Shown: one piece after another, positions 43,404 through 55,238 of the stretch
How the letters are laid out: each line of letters starts with the position of its first letter
How positions within the stretch are numbered: the first letter of the stretch is position 1
Assembly: GCA_963575745.1 (NCBI GenBank)
Contig: CAUYUJ010014335.1
Location: 102,501-166,500, forward strand
Length of the DNA: 64,000 bases
From: Prorocentrum cordatum
Lineage: Eukaryota > Sar > Dinophyceae > Prorocentrales > Prorocentraceae
Direction of reading: 5' to 3'
Program-made: the position numbers and the translations under genes
Notes under the pieces: model-generated
Database searches by the model: none
What the model was told of the DNA's origin: nothing
Seen by the model: only the letters and a program-made list of their open reading frames with translations

Positions 43404-44963
43404 TTCTCCTTTCTTAAAAAACGAATAGACTCTACCCCCCCCCCGGGCGTTATCCGCCCCCCTGGCGGGTATGTAAATTGAATCATATATGATTATGACC
43501 ACATGTCCACCCTAAATATTAATTTATACTATCCCAGAGGGACCGGGATCGGCCCCCATGCGGTTCCATTGTCAAAAACAATACGCGGGGACGTCTTTTG
43601 TTCTGACATGACACTTTTTCGCGAATCCCTTGCAACAAATGGGACGAAGTGCACACGCGCGCGTCGTCGCGCGCGCATGCCGAAATCGTTCAAAAACCTT
43701 CGGTGCCGGAAAGATTTCGCAATCGAGTTTCCAAAAAACATACAAAAACACATGGTTTCGCAATATTGATGTGCTAAAACAGCTTACGCGCGAGCTCTTG
43801 CGAAATCTTAAGAAAACCATTGGCTTTTCACAACATGCTACCAAACGGGCTTCGCGCGCGCGCATGTCGAAATCTGTCGAACGCCCTTGCGCGTGTGCCG
43901 TCGCGAGAATCCTTGGCACAAAATTGGGCGAAGTGCAGACGCGCGCGTCGTCGCGCGCGTATGCCGAAATCCTTCAAAACCCATCGGTTTCGGAAGGATT
44001 TCAAAATCGTGTGTCCAAAAAGCCACAAACACCGAAGGTTTCGCAACACGGATTTTCAGCAAAAGCGTGCGCGCGCGCTTTTGCGTCGTCGTCGTCGTCG
44101 TCGTCGCCGCCGTCCTCTCTCCTCCCGCGTCGTCGTCGTCGTCGCCTACGTCGTCCTCTGTCTTTCCTCGTGTCCGTCGTCGTCGTCCTCTTTGGCGTCG
44201 TGGTCGTTTCCGTCGTCGTTGTCGCCGTGGTCGTCCTTCCTCCTCCTCCCTCGTCGTCGTCGTCGTTCGTCGGCATCTCGTCGTCGTCCCTCCTATTTCG
44301 TCGCCGTCGTCGTCGCCGTCGTTGTCGTCGTCGTCGTCGTCTTCCCTCCTCCCTCGTCGTTGTCGTCGTCGGCGTCGCCGTCCTTCCGCCTTCGATGTCG
44401 TTCGCGTCGTCGCCGTCCTCCCTCCTCCCTCGTCGTTGTCGTCGTTGTCGTCGTTGTCGCCGTCGTCGTCCTCCCTCCTCCCTCGTCGTCGTCTTCGTTG
44501 GCGACGTCGTCGTCTTCGGTGTCGTCGTCGGCGTCGTCGTCGGCGTCGTCGTCGACGTCGGCGTCGTCGTCGTCGACGCCGTCGTTGTCGTCGTCGTCGT
44601 CGGCGTCGTTGACGTCGTCGTCGTCGTTGACGTCGTCGTCGTCGTCGTCGGCGTCATCGTCGTCGTCGTTGTCATCCTCGCCGTCGTCGTCGGCGTCGGC
44701 GTCGTCGTCGTCGTCGTCGGTGTCGTCGTCGTCGTTGTCGGCGTCGTCGAAGTCGTTGGAGACGTCGTCGGTGTCATCGTAGTCGTTGTCGGCGGCGTCG
44801 TCGTCGTCGTTGTCGCTGTCGTCGTCGGCGTCGCTGTCGTTGCCAAGTGCGATTTGGTACCCACCGCCACGGTCTTAAGAGATTTTGCAAACCAAGTTGC
44901 GGGTGGGTGGGTGAGATGTTTGCGCGAGCAGTGGCGGTGGTCAAAGCGTGGTGCAGGGTAGCC
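43404..44963. repeat. higher-order array, unit 1
   Basis: The unit opens with TTCTCCTTTCTTA, AATAGACTCTACCCCCC, GTATGTAAAT-CATATATGATT and CATGTCCA-CCTAAATAT. It continues with two CCCTTGCAA-GACGAAGTGCA-CGCGCGCGTCGTCGCG blocks, then a (TCG)n core (44086-44840). It closes with GCGATTTGGTACCCACCG and AAGTTGCGGGTGGGTGGGTG. Confidence 0.85.
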
Positions 44964-46594
44964 AATTCTCCCTTCTAAAATAGATATAGACTCTACCCCC
45001 CCCCCCGGCGTTATCACTCCCCCCGCGTCGTATGTAAATCACATATGATTCTGACGACATGTCCATCCTAAATATGAAATCACAATGTCCCAGGCCAACC
45101 AGGTTCCCCCCCCCTGAGGTCCCCTTGTCAACAACACTATGCAGTGACCTTTGTTGTTCTAGCATAACGCTTTTTCACGAATCCCTTGTAAATAATTCCA
45201 TAAAGCGCACATGCGCGCGGCCGCAGCGCGCGCATGTCGAAATCCTTCTAAGCACATTGTGGTTTCAAAATTTCAAGATCGGAGTTCAGTAATTCATTGT
45301 AAAATTTGCGACTTTCTCACCCAAACGTTTTGGAAATTCTGCCCGCGCGATCTTGCAGAACCTTTCAAAACCCAATGGTTGTTCAACATTCCTGTTAAAT
45401 GGGCCTTCACGGGCCACTTTCGCTCGCACGTCGAACTAACTCAACAACCTCCGCGCGCTTGCCAGACGCGCCATCCCTTGTAAATAATACCACAAGGCAC
45501 ACATGCGCGCGGCCTCTGCGCGCGCATGCCGAAATCCCCCCCAAACACATTGTGATTTCAACAATTTCAAAATCGGACTTCAATAATTCATTGGAAGTAA
45601 TACAACTTGCGCATTGGAAAATTACAAAAATCTGTTCGCGCGCGCTTGCATAATCATTTAAAAGCCAATGGTTGTTGCACATTCGTGTCACGCGGGGCTT
45701 CGCGGGCAACTTTTTGCGCGCACGCCGAACTTATTCAACAATTTCCGTGCGCGTGCCAGAGGCACACTTTTTCACGAATCCCTTGTAAATAATACCATAA
45801 GGCGCACATGCGCGCGGCCGCCGTGCGCGCATGTCGAACGCCTTCTAAACACATTGTGATTTCAACAATTGCAAGATCGGAGTTCAACAATTCATTGTTC
45901 AAAAAACTACTTTCTCACCCACAAGCTTTGGAAATTCTGCCCGCGCGCTCTTGCAGAATCTTTCAAAACCCAATGGTTGTTCAACATTCCTGTCGAATGG
46001 GCCTTCACTGGCCACTTGCGCTCGCACGTCGAACTAACTCAACAACCTCCGCGCGCTTGCCAGGCGCGCCATCCCTCCCTCGTCGTTGTCGTCGTCGCCG
46101 TCGTCGTCCTCCCTCCTCCCTCGTCGTCGTCGTCGGCGTCGGCGTCGGCGTCGGCGTCGTCATCTTCGTCGTCGTCGACGTCGGCGTCGTCGTCGTCGCC
46201 GCCGTCGTCGTCGTCGCCGTCGGCGTCGTCGGCGTCGTCGACGTCGTCGTCGGCGTCGCCCTCGTCGTCGTCGGCGGCTTCGTCATCGTCGTCGTGGTCG
46301 GCGTCGGCGTCGGTGTCGTCGGCGTCGTCGTCGTCGGTGTCGTCGGCGTCGTCGTCGTTGTCGTCGTCGTCGCCGAAGTCGTTGGAGACGTCGTCGGTGT
46401 CGTCGTAGTCGTCGTCGTCGTCGTCGGCGTCGTCGTCGTCGACGTAGCTGTCGTCGTCGGCATCGGTGTCGTTGCTAAGTGCAATTTGGTACCTACCGTC
46501 ACGGTCATGAGAGGTTTTGCAAACCAAGTTGCGGGTGGGTGGGTGGGATGTTTGCAAGAGCATGGGGTGTGCCAAATCATGGGTAAGATTCAAT
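44964..46594. repeat. higher-order array, unit 2
   Basis: Same opening and closing blocks as unit 1. The middle holds three AATCCCTTGTAAATAATACC-type repeats with GCGCACATGCGCGCGGCC and CCAATGGTTGTTCAACATTC, then a (TCG)n core at 46081-46470. Confidence 0.85.
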
Positions 46595-47276
46595 TCTCCT
46601 TTCTAACAAGAGAATAGACTCTAGCCCCCCCCCCGGACTTATCATTTCCCCCTGGGATAGTATGATTTCATATGCATATGTGTGTATATATATATATATT
46701 CTGCACACTCGTCCATCCGAAATGTGAAATCATACCATCCCAGCTAAGCCGGGTTCCCCCCCCTGAGGTCCCTTGGTAAAAAACAAAAAAAAAAAACACT
46801 ATTGTTTGTTCTAGCACACTTTTTCACTAATCCCTTGCAAGAAATGAGACGAAGTGCACACGCGCGCGTCGTCGCGCACGCATGCCGAAATCCTTCAACA
46901 ACCTTCGGTGCCGGAAAGATTTCGCAATCGAGTTTCCCAAAAAACATACCAAAACATATGGTTTTGCAACACTGATTTGCTAAACAAGCTTCCGCGCGAG
47001 CTCTTGCGAACTCCTGAGCAAACAAATTGCTACCAAACGGGCTTCGCGCGTGCGCATGTCGAACTATGTCGAACGCCCTTGCGCGTGTGCTGTCTCGAGA
47101 ATCCTCTGCAACAAATAGGACGAAGTGCAGACGCGCGCGTCGTCGCGGGCGTATGCCGAAAACCTTCCAAACCCATCGGTTTCGGAAGGATTTCAAAATC
47201 GTGCGTCCAAAAAACATACCAAAACCCAAGGTTTCGCAACACGGATTTTCAACAAAAGCGTGCGCGCGCGCTCTTG

Positions 47277-47307
<31 letters not shown>

Positions 47308-47440
47308 CTCCCTCCTCCCGCGTCGTCGTCGTCGTCGTCGCCTACGTCGTCTGTCTTTTCTCGTGTTCGTCGTCGTCGTCCTCTTTGGCGTCGTGGTCGT
47401 TTCCGTCGTCGTTGTCGCCGTGGTCGTCCTTCCTCCTCCG
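46595..47440. repeat. higher-order array, unit 3 (truncated)
   Basis: Opens like the others, with a (TA)n patch at 46682-46700. It loses most of its TCG core after 47430 and jumps directly into unit 4 without the closing block. Confidence 0.8.
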
Positions 47441-48990
47441 CCCCCAGACTTAACGCTTCCCCTTGGGATAGTATAATTTCATATGCATATGTATATATAT
47501 ATGTATATATATATATATATATTCTGCACACTCGTCCATCCTAAATATGAAATCATACCATCCCAGGCAGGCCGGTTCCCCCCCCCTGAGGTTCCCTGCT
47601 AAAAAACACTATGCGGTGACTTTTATTGTTCTAACAGAACGCTTTTTTTCACTAACCCCTTGCAAAACATGAGGCGAAGTGCGCACGCGCGCGTCGTCGC
47701 GCGCGCATGCGGAAATCCTTCAAAAACCTTAGGTGCCGGAAGGATTGCGCAATCGAGTTTCCCCAAAAACATACAAAAACACATGGTTTCGCAACACTGA
47801 TTTGCTAAACAAGCTTCCGCGCGAGCTCTTGCGAAATCTTAAGAAAACCATGGGTTTTTCAAGATTTTCTCAAAATGCTACCACACGGGCTTCGCGCGCG
47901 CATGTCGAAATCTGTCGAACGCCCTTGCGCGTGTGCCGTCGCGAGAATCCTCAAAAAAAATGGGACGAAGTGTAGACGCGCGCGTGGTCGCGCGCGTACG
48001 CCGAAATCCTTCAAAACCCATCGGTTTCGGAAGGGTTTCGAAATCGCGCGTCCAAGAAACCTACAAAAACCCAAGGTTTCGCAACACGGATTTTCAACAA
48101 AAGCGTGCGCGCGCGCTCTTGCGTCGTCGTCGTCGCCGTCGTCGCCGTCCTCCCTCCTCCCGCGTCGTTGTCGTCGTCGTCGTCGCCTACGTCGTCCTCT
48201 GTCTTTCCTCGTGTTCGTCGTCGTCGTCCTCTTTGGCGTCGTGGTCGTTTCCGTCGTCGTTGTCGCCGTGGTCGTCCTTCCTCCTCCTCCCTCGTCGTCG
48301 TCGTCGTCCGTCGTCGGCGTCTCGTCGTCGTCCCTGCTATTTCGTCGCCGTCGTCGTCGTCGTCGTTGTCGTCGTCGTCGTCGTCTTCCCTCCTCCCTCG
48401 TCGTTGCCGTCGTCGGCGTCGCCGTCCTTCCTCCTTCGTCGTCGTTTGCGTCGTCGCCGTCCTCCCTCCTCCCTCGTCGTTGTCGTCGTTGTCGCCGTTG
48501 TCGCCGTCGTCGTCCTCCCTCCTCCCTCGTCGTCGTCTTCGTTGGCGACGTCGTCGTCGTCGTCTTCGTCGTCGGCGTCGGCGTCGTCGTCGTCTTCGTC
48601 GTCGTTGTCGGCGTCGTCGTCGTCGCCGCCGTCGTCGTCGTCGTCGTCGTTGTCGTCGGCGTCGTTGACGTCGTTGTCGACGTCGTCGGCGTCGTCATCG
48701 TCGTCGTCGTTGTCATCGTCGTCGGCGTCGACGTCGTCGTCGTCGTCGGTGTCGTCGTCGTCGTCGTCGTCGTCGTTGTCGGCGTCGTCGAAGTCGTTGG
48801 AGACGTCGTCGGTGTCGTCGTAGTCGTTGTCGGCGGCGTCGTCGTTGTCGCTGTCGTCGTCGGCGTCGCTGTCGTTGGCAAGTGCCATTTGGTACCCACC
48901 GTCACGGTCTTCAGAGATTTTGCGAACCAAGTTGCGGGTGGGTGGGTGGGATGTTTGCGCGAGCAGTGAAGTGGTCAAGCGCGGTGCAGG
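47441..48990. repeat. higher-order array, unit 4
   Basis: Begins at CCCAGACTTAACGCTTCCCC and is very close to units 1 and 3 in the CGCGCGCGTCGTCGCGCG blocks, with a long (TCG)n core (48121-48880) and the standard closing block ending near 48990. Confidence 0.85.
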
Positions 48991-48996
48991 GTAGTC

Positions 48997-49270
48997 AATT
49001 GCACCACATAGATTCCACCGCATAGGTTGCATTACAGAGGTTGCCGCGCGTAATTGGCACCGCATATCTTGCACCACGTATATTGCATGCCTTCGATTGC
49101 AGTTCATAGGTTGCCGCGCGTACATTGCACCACGTAGATTGCACCGCGTAGATTGCTTTACATGGGTTGAACCGCATAGACTGCACTGGATAGATTGCAC
49201 CGGGTAGATTACATTATTTGGGTTGCATCGCGCACATTGCACCACAGATGTTGCACCGCATAGACTGCAA
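48997..49270. repeat. TTGCACCGCATAGA repeat
   Basis: About eighteen ~15-bp units (TTGCACCACGTAGA, TTGCCGCGCGTA, TTGCATTACA). A weaker block is at 50206-50400. Confidence 0.85.
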
Positions 49271-49563
49271 GAACCTACCGTATGGGGTCCACGCTGGCTC
49301 ACATTGCATGTGCTTGTCGGAAGTTGCAACTCGAGCAGTGGTGTGCTAGTCGCTCACGCTAGATTCGACGGTTCCTCTGCACACGGACTTGTCGAGTGGA
49401 GCGTGCGAGTGGACGTGGCGCGATAAGTGCTTGTTTCACACGCTGGTGTCTACAGTACGGCAGACATGCATGCCCCACAGACCTGTAAGCTGAAACGCTA
49501 CCATCACGGAGTCCACTTTGTTCAGCATGCATACCGTCTGTCCGATGACCTCGACGGTGCAGC

Positions 49564-50088
49564 ATGGATTCGATGCGCGTTCAGATCATGCCAACACTGC
49601 GGCAGCGCTTGGAGGTGCAGCGTACATCACAGCATGAGTGTGGCGCATTTATGTACATAGTGTACACGAGGTGCGTTCACATTGTTTTTTTTTTGGCGAA
49701 ACCTCATGTTTTGGCATCAACCGGCGGAGTACCGCTAATATTTCGTACGGTTCCAAGTGTGGTTCGCCACATAGGAGGTTGTATGTCCTATTCTAGTATG
49801 TTTAGTTCAATTCTTGGCTCAGAGGAGAAGCACAGACCATCGTTACTGGGCAGTGGCGGTGGTCTGTGTCAACTATCTGATTGGCAGTCAGCGCCCTTAC
49901 AGAGCATCGGGAGTCAACCTTATCGTGGAACTTGCGCAAGGCAAGGCGTCCACGCAACACCCATAGCGCGCGCGCTGCGCATGAATTTGATACTCACTGC
50001 GCATGGTCATGCATACTATGTCGCAGCGAGTCCCAGCAGTCTCCAAGCAGTGCTCGCGCTTAGTTGTGAAGCTTTGCGTGTATGACGC
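49564..50088 (+). CDS. orphan ORF, 173 codons (uncertain)
   Basis: ATG-initiated frame in a low-repeat stretch. Its composition is not low-complexity: VPLIFRTVPSVVRHIGGCMS and SILGSEEKHRPSLLG look protein-like, with two hydrophobic patches. No known family, signal peptide or zinc motif is recognised, and there is no spliced-leader relic or neighbour to give context. It may be an exon, a decayed gene piece or chance. Confidence 0.2.
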
Positions 50089-50205
50089 CATTCGAAGGGG
50101 GTTCCTGGGGGTTGTTGCCCGGTCGCGGCCCGTGGCCGTGACTTGGGTTGCTTACTGGCCGCCGTTATGTTTCGGTTGGATCTCCAAGCTTGAGCACGAC
50201 ACAGC

Positions 50206-50400
50206 ATGCGCACCGCACACCTCGTCTGCACAACACAGCCTGCGCCACGGACGCTGCACGGTATAGCTTGCATCGTATAGACTGCTCACGTATATTGAAA
50301 CACATGTTGCAGTACCTGGGCTGCATTACACATGCTTCATCATGCAGTCTGCGCCACATCTTGCACTGCGCACGTAGATTGCACAACATAGCTTAAACGT
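50206..50400. repeat. weak TTGCA-CGTAGA repeat block
   Basis: Diverged units resembling 48997-49270 (GCTTGCATCGTATAGACTG, ATCTTGCACTGCGCACGTAG). Confidence 0.5.
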
Positions 50401-50953
50401 CCAGTGTGCGTGCAAGATTTCAGTGCTTAGAGTCTACGCTGGCAAATATGTCTTGACTGTCTTGCAGCACATGTGCTCCTCGCGCGCAACGCATTACGCA
50501 TCGGTTGTAGATAGGCTGGTCTTTGATTCTGAGACGTGTTGATCAGCATTTGTTGCTATTGCATTGTTCACAGGCCCAGCAGCAGGGACTGCGATGATCT
50601 ACCTGTATTCCACGAACCCTGCCGTCGCGGCGATTGTGCAGGATCTTTTGGGCACAGAGTTCGTGCACGCCGCATGTTTGCACAGGTTCTGCTCTGTCGC
50701 TTGTCCGCACTACTACGCGCATCAATGTTCTTTCATTTGTGCAAACTCAGAGGCGTTCATGCACAGGTTGCATGCGAGTCGATTCCGCTCGCTGTGAACT
50801 CGGCTGCAGCCTCTCGCATGGGAGGCTTGCACGCGAACCCGAAGCGAAACGGAGAGCCCCTCACCGAGGACATCGGTTTCGTTCTGAGCTCGTGTCGCCC
50901 GTGCGAGCGAGGCGGAGTTTCGCGCGGGCGATCAGTGTCTTGCTCTGGTTCCG

Positions 50954-51127
50954 AAGCTGGGCCAGGGCTGGCAAATCCGTGGCTGCTGAAACGGTCGTCC
51001 CAGAAGAAAAAAAACAAATTCCCGGAATGAAGTTTAACGCATTAAGTAGTAACCAGGCTGCTTCCCGGAAGAAAGAGACAATTTCCCGGAGCTCCGTTTT
51101 AGCAGCCACGGGTTTGCCAGTCTTCGC
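50954..51127. repeat. inverted repeat with ~42-bp arms
   Basis: Left arm GAAGCTGGGCCAGGGCTGGC then AAATCCGTGGCTGCTGAAAC. The right arm (51086-51127) is its reverse complement with about six differences. The loop is about 90 bases and contains TTCCCGGAA. No ORF of its own. Possible MITE. Confidence 0.65.
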
Positions 51128-51419
51128 CCCGCTTCTGATTGATATGGCCGCGAGTACCGTGCAGTCGTGCTGCTTGGGCGCATCGGCGAGAGAGCACACC
51201 TCACCGTGTTGTGCATGGCCTCGGCATGTCTCGGCGCCGCCAGTCACGTCCGCGCCTGCCGGCGCCACTCAGGAGGAGCTCGCGGGCACGTCGTGGTTCT
51301 GGATCGGGGGGAGCCTCCAGGTCATTTCCGCGAGCGTGCTGCTCGGCGGGGCAGGGGATGTTCGTTACTTTGCTTCCCGCTCTCGCCGTCTCCATTCCCT
51401 ATCGCATCCCTTTGCTTTC

Positions 51420-51423
51420 TCTA

Positions 51424-51475
<52 letters not shown>
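51420..51475. repeat. (CT)n microsatellite
   Basis: Nearly pure CT. Confidence 0.95.
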
Positions 51476-51476
<1 letters not shown>

Positions 51477-51559
51477 ATATATAGATGTATATATCGGTAT
51501 GTGTGTGGATATCTATATTTCCAACCACATACATACATACATACGTAGGTGCCTCTATT

Positions 51560-51637
51560 GTCCTCTCTCTCTCTCTCCATATATATATATGTATATCCGT
51601 GTGTCTGTCTCTCTCTGTAACGCCCTCCCTCCATTTG

Positions 51638-51671
<34 letters not shown>

Positions 51672-51735
51672 GCTTTCAGAAGGATATATAGACAATGCTT
51701 TGTTGTGTTCTCTCTCTCTCTCTCTCTCGATTCAC
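51560..51735. repeat. (CT)n/(TA)n compound microsatellite
   Basis: Several CT runs separated by TATATA, TGTCTG and short unique pieces. Confidence 0.9.
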
Positions 51736-51984
51736 TCGCCCCACCCTGCGCGCGCATGCCTGCCCAAGACGGATCCCGAGGGCACCGCCGCGGCCGCGCA
51801 CGGGCGTGGCCGGCGGACGGGCCAAAGGCCCAGGGGAGAGTTCTTTGGGAAAAAAGAACCAAAGCCAAGAGCAATCTGATTTAGCACGCTGCGCACCCTT
51901 GTGGCAAGTCAACAGGGGGCGGCGGATACCAATGGCCTTCGGCCCATGTTGCCACCGTGCTCGGTCTGTGGGTCAGTGTCATCA

Positions 51985-52470
51985 GAGATGCCTCTTGGGG
52001 TCTCTTCGGAGCGCTCTCGGCAGTATATGGGGGGCAGTTTGGGGTCCTCCTTGGGAGCCTCCAGAGGGCCTCTTGGGAGCGTCTTGTGGGCCTCTCGGAG
52101 TTTCCTGGGGGCCTCTTTGGGGCTTCTTGTGGGCTTCTTGGGGGCCTCCAGGGGCATCCTTGGGGCCTCTCGGGGCCGAGGATTCGAAATGTCCGTTCGG
52201 GTCCCCCGTCTGGCCCCATCCTGGAGCAGGCTTGGGGACCTCGTGGGCCGTCGGGCCGTTTTGGATGCATCTTGGGCCGTCTGGGGGCCCTCTTGGGCCG
52301 TTTTAGGACCCTCTTGGAGGACTCTTCGGCTGTCTTGGGGCGATTTGGGTGACCACTTGGGCAGTCAACGACCTTGGGCAAATCAGTAATTTTGGCCTCT
52401 TGGAGGCCTCCTTAGGAGTGCTCTTGGAGGCCTCTTGGAATGTCTTCGACCTCTTGGGCCGTTGGAGGCC
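51985..52470. repeat. dispersed CTTGGGGGCC-type repeat block
   Basis: GGGGCCTCTTGGGAGC, GGGCCGTTTTGGA, GGCCCTCTTGGGCCG and similar units over about 490 bases. Confidence 0.7.
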
Positions 52471-53208
52471 ATCGTGGGCTTCATGAAGCGATCTTTCGGC
52501 GATTCTCGGCCCTCCTGCACCCTCTAGGCAGCCTCCAGGAGCTTTCTTTGCCTGTTTGGGGGCCCTCTGGAGCGAGGGGACCGTCCCGGAGGCCCACGCG
52601 AGAAACCCCGGCAGCGCTCGGTACCACTTGGCAGCGCCGGGGAAATCGTAGCTTTGGGCCCTGAAGGAACTTCCCGTTTTCTTGCCTCGAAGGGCAGCAT
52701 GAGTTTTGGGGCATTCCATTCGTGCCAGAGGTACGGTGGCGGATATTCGTGGATGCAGTCGGAGCAGTCGTGTTGGATTTTCTGAGTGTGTTGTCGTTCA
52801 AAGATTTGGGTGACTGAGTCTGGAGCGCCACAGCTGAATCTATGGACTGTGTACAGGGCGCTCCAGAAAAAGAGGCTTGTGCACTATTCGGGGAGCAGCC
52901 TCTCAGATGATATGTGTGCAGTCGCATGCAGAAGTATTAGCTGTTATGGGGGGGCAGAGGCACCGATGCCGCTACCCCCCCGGACTTCTGCAGGGGTGCG
53001 TTCTGTCCAGAGTCTCGAGGAGACTCCAGCCGTGGCGACGAGAGCCTCCCGGGAGGCTCCAGAAGGCGACCCCACGAGACAAGGCCAGCGGTGTCGGCGC
53101 CTCTTCCTTCGCAGAAGTCGTGCCGAGGAGGTGCCGGCGATTGTCCCATTTTTCCAGAAAGAGAACAAAATTGTCTGGGGACGATTTTTCTGGTATTGTT
53201 GCACCCCC
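52471..53208. other. no gene recognised
   Basis: Ordinary sequence. No coding region supported. Confidence 0.4.
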
Positions 53209-53345
53209 CCCCCGCTCCTCCCTGCCCCCCTGCCTCCCCTCCCGCCGTTCCCTTCCTCCCCTGCCCCTTCCCTCCCCTCCTCTCCCCCTCCCCGTCCTTC
53301 CTCGCTCGCTCCCCGCCTTCTCCTGCGCCCCCCTTCGCCCCGCCC
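53209..53345. repeat. C/T-rich tract
   Basis: CCCCTCC and CCTTCC words over about 135 bases, no strict period. Confidence 0.7.
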
Positions 53346-53392
53346 TCTGGATGCAGATCTCCTTTTGGGGGACATCCCTGGGGTCTTCTACT

Positions 53393-53432
53393 TATTCTGT
53401 TGCCCAAGATTCCCCCTGCAAGAGGACGCGCC
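53393..53432 (+). mobile_element. right-end remnant of TIR element family B
   Basis: GCCCAAGATTCCCCCTGCAA then GAGGACGCGCCCGACC matches the right end of the neighbouring copy at 53810-53846. Confidence 0.45.
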
Positions 53433-53602
53433 CGACCCGATTCCGCCGCTGGGGCACCGCTCTGCTGGCTCGGCCCTCCCCGTGCTCGCCGACCCCGCGC
53501 CGTGCGGGGTGCGCCTCGGCAGGGCCTCGGCGGCCCCACGGGGCTCCTGGTGCCCGCCGCCGGAGAGGCCCGCCGCCGAGAGGGAGGCCCGCGCCGAGGA
53601 GT

Positions 53603-53846
53603 CTGAAGTCGGGCTCGGCCCTCTGCAGGAGGAATAGTCAAAAATTGCCACAACAAAAACAATATGGGGACGTTTTTTTTGTTTTTTTTCTCTCTCTCTT
53701 TGTTTGCCCATTCGGGGGACACTTCTTTGCCCCAATAATCCGCCGTTGTCTATTTTTATAATTTTGAGTGTTGAGCATTTTTGGCATTTTGAGTTTTTTT
53801 CTTTTTCGCCCAAGGTTCCCCTGCAGGGGGACAGGCCCGACTTACG
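53603..53846. mobile_element. TIR element family B, long copy (244 bp)
   Basis: Left end CTGAAGTCGGGCTCGGCCCT then CTGCAGGAGG. The right end is GGTTCCCCTGCAGGGGGACA then GGCCCGACTTACG, reverse-complementary over about 32 bases. The interior is T-rich with a CTCTCTCT run. No ORF. Confidence 0.6.
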
Positions 53847-53894
53847 TCGTGCCCGTCCGCGCGTGGCCTCCCGGCACGGCGTGGAAGCTGTGGA

Positions 53895-54150
53895 CGACCG
53901 TCGCCGAGCGCGCTCCGCCACTCGCACGGTGCCCATTCGCGGACGCCCTAAGGAGTCGGAGGTTGATAGACCTCCTAATTACCCTGACGCGTCGAGTGAG
54001 GGATCGGCCGTTTTCGGTTCGCGAGAGGGCGTCGCGGCCGTCATTTCTGCGGGTCCAGGTCCGTCGGTTTCGGTCACAGGCCGTTTTCACGAAGGTGAGG
54101 TTTACTGAAGGGAGGTTTGTCCACCGCCGAAAACGCAGGTCTTCCTCCTG
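53895..54150 (+). repeat. dispersed repeat G, copy 2
   Basis: Combines a single arm like 30898-30938 (CGCCGAGCGCGCTCCGCCACTC) with the GTTTTCGGTTCGCGAGAGGG segment shared with 31560-31735. Confidence 0.5.
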
Positions 54151-55178
54151 TGCAGTTGATAAATCCACGTGTTGAAAACAATTTGTAATGGTGTTCAGGT
54201 GGTAGAATAAGCCCGTGTGGGCTAATCTTAAATCAGGCGGCTTGCGTCAGCAACGACTGTGCTCTTTGTTGGGGACGTAGTAGAACATCTTGCGGTGATG
54301 ATGTCCCAGCACAAGCGAGGGTATAGATATTGGTCACGTCGGCGTTATGCTCAATCTTGAATGTTGCGGCTTGCATTGCCTCAGCTGAGGCAGTAGGCCC
54401 CATTGAGGCCTTGGGTTCGGCAGCGGGGAGCGCCGAATCGCGTTGCGGCGTCCCGCAATGCATTGCTCATTGCCTCTGCACAACAAACGAAAGACCCTCC
54501 CTCCCCCCTCCTTGGGGTTCCTGGTGCTTTTGTTTTCTTCGCCCACTGCCTGAAATGATGTTCTCTTCCTCATTCTACACATATTCCGAATGGCATATCC
54601 GTGCATTCCTCTTGAAATTCCTCCTCCTCCTTCCTCCTCCCTTACTCATCATTATTCCTTCCTTCCTGCACCATCTACGCTCTCGCCAAATTTTATTCCT
54701 TTCCCTTGCGCTGCGACTAGAGGCGGGGGGGTCGTGCTGGAGTTGGCCTTATCACTGTCGTCTCTCCATGCCCCTTCCTCATCGGCTCCATTACCAAAGT
54801 ATTCTTGAGCATTCCCTCCCCTCCTCTCGTTGGGCACTCCCACCTATTGGGTCTGGACGCAGACGTACATTTTGATAGGGGGTTCTTGGAGAGGAGGGTA
54901 ACAAGGGAAAGCGCACGAGAAGCAGGAACAAAGCTGAGGATTATGAGGAAGAGTTACTTTCGATCAGGCTCGAATGCCACCCCCCGCATGCGCAGTGCAA
55001 GACTCAAGGGGGTACCGAACCAGGAATCATTGTCCGCGTTGCCCCCCCTCCCGAAACAATGCCAACAAACATGCGCCACTGTGAATAGCGTAGAGCAAGT
55101 TTCTGATATGCACGAGTAAATCTCAAGGCGGGTGGAACCCAAACGATGCCATTGCCGTGTGCCCCATTGCGATCACGC
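54151..55178. other. no gene recognised upstream of the ORF locus
   Basis: Low-repeat sequence. Frames at 54330-54875 and 54805-55119 lack motifs. No promoter element is identifiable; dinoflagellate promoters are poorly defined. Confidence 0.4.
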
Positions 55179-55200
55179 TCCGTAAACATTTTGGCTCGAA
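55179..55200 (+). other. relict dinoflagellate spliced leader
   Basis: The 22 bases match the canonical dinoflagellate trans-spliced leader at the first five fixed positions (CCGTA) and across the core CATTTTGGCTC, 17 of 21 fixed positions in all, in the right orientation 38 bases before the first ATG of ORF A. Dinoflagellate mRNAs receive this leader by trans-splicing. A genomic copy at the 5' end of a gene is the known footprint of cDNA re-integration. The four mismatches indicate an old, decayed copy. By rough estimate a match this good by chance anywhere in the window is about a one in a hundred event. Confidence 0.6.
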
Positions 55201-55238
55201 ACGTTTGTTTTCGGCTTCCTCTCCAAGGATCGTTTCCA

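Noticed and set aside
54330-54875. 181-codon + frame with hydrophobic stretch
   Set aside because: Starts at GTG, has no motif, and its hydrophobic part is encoded by a CCT/CTT-rich tract.
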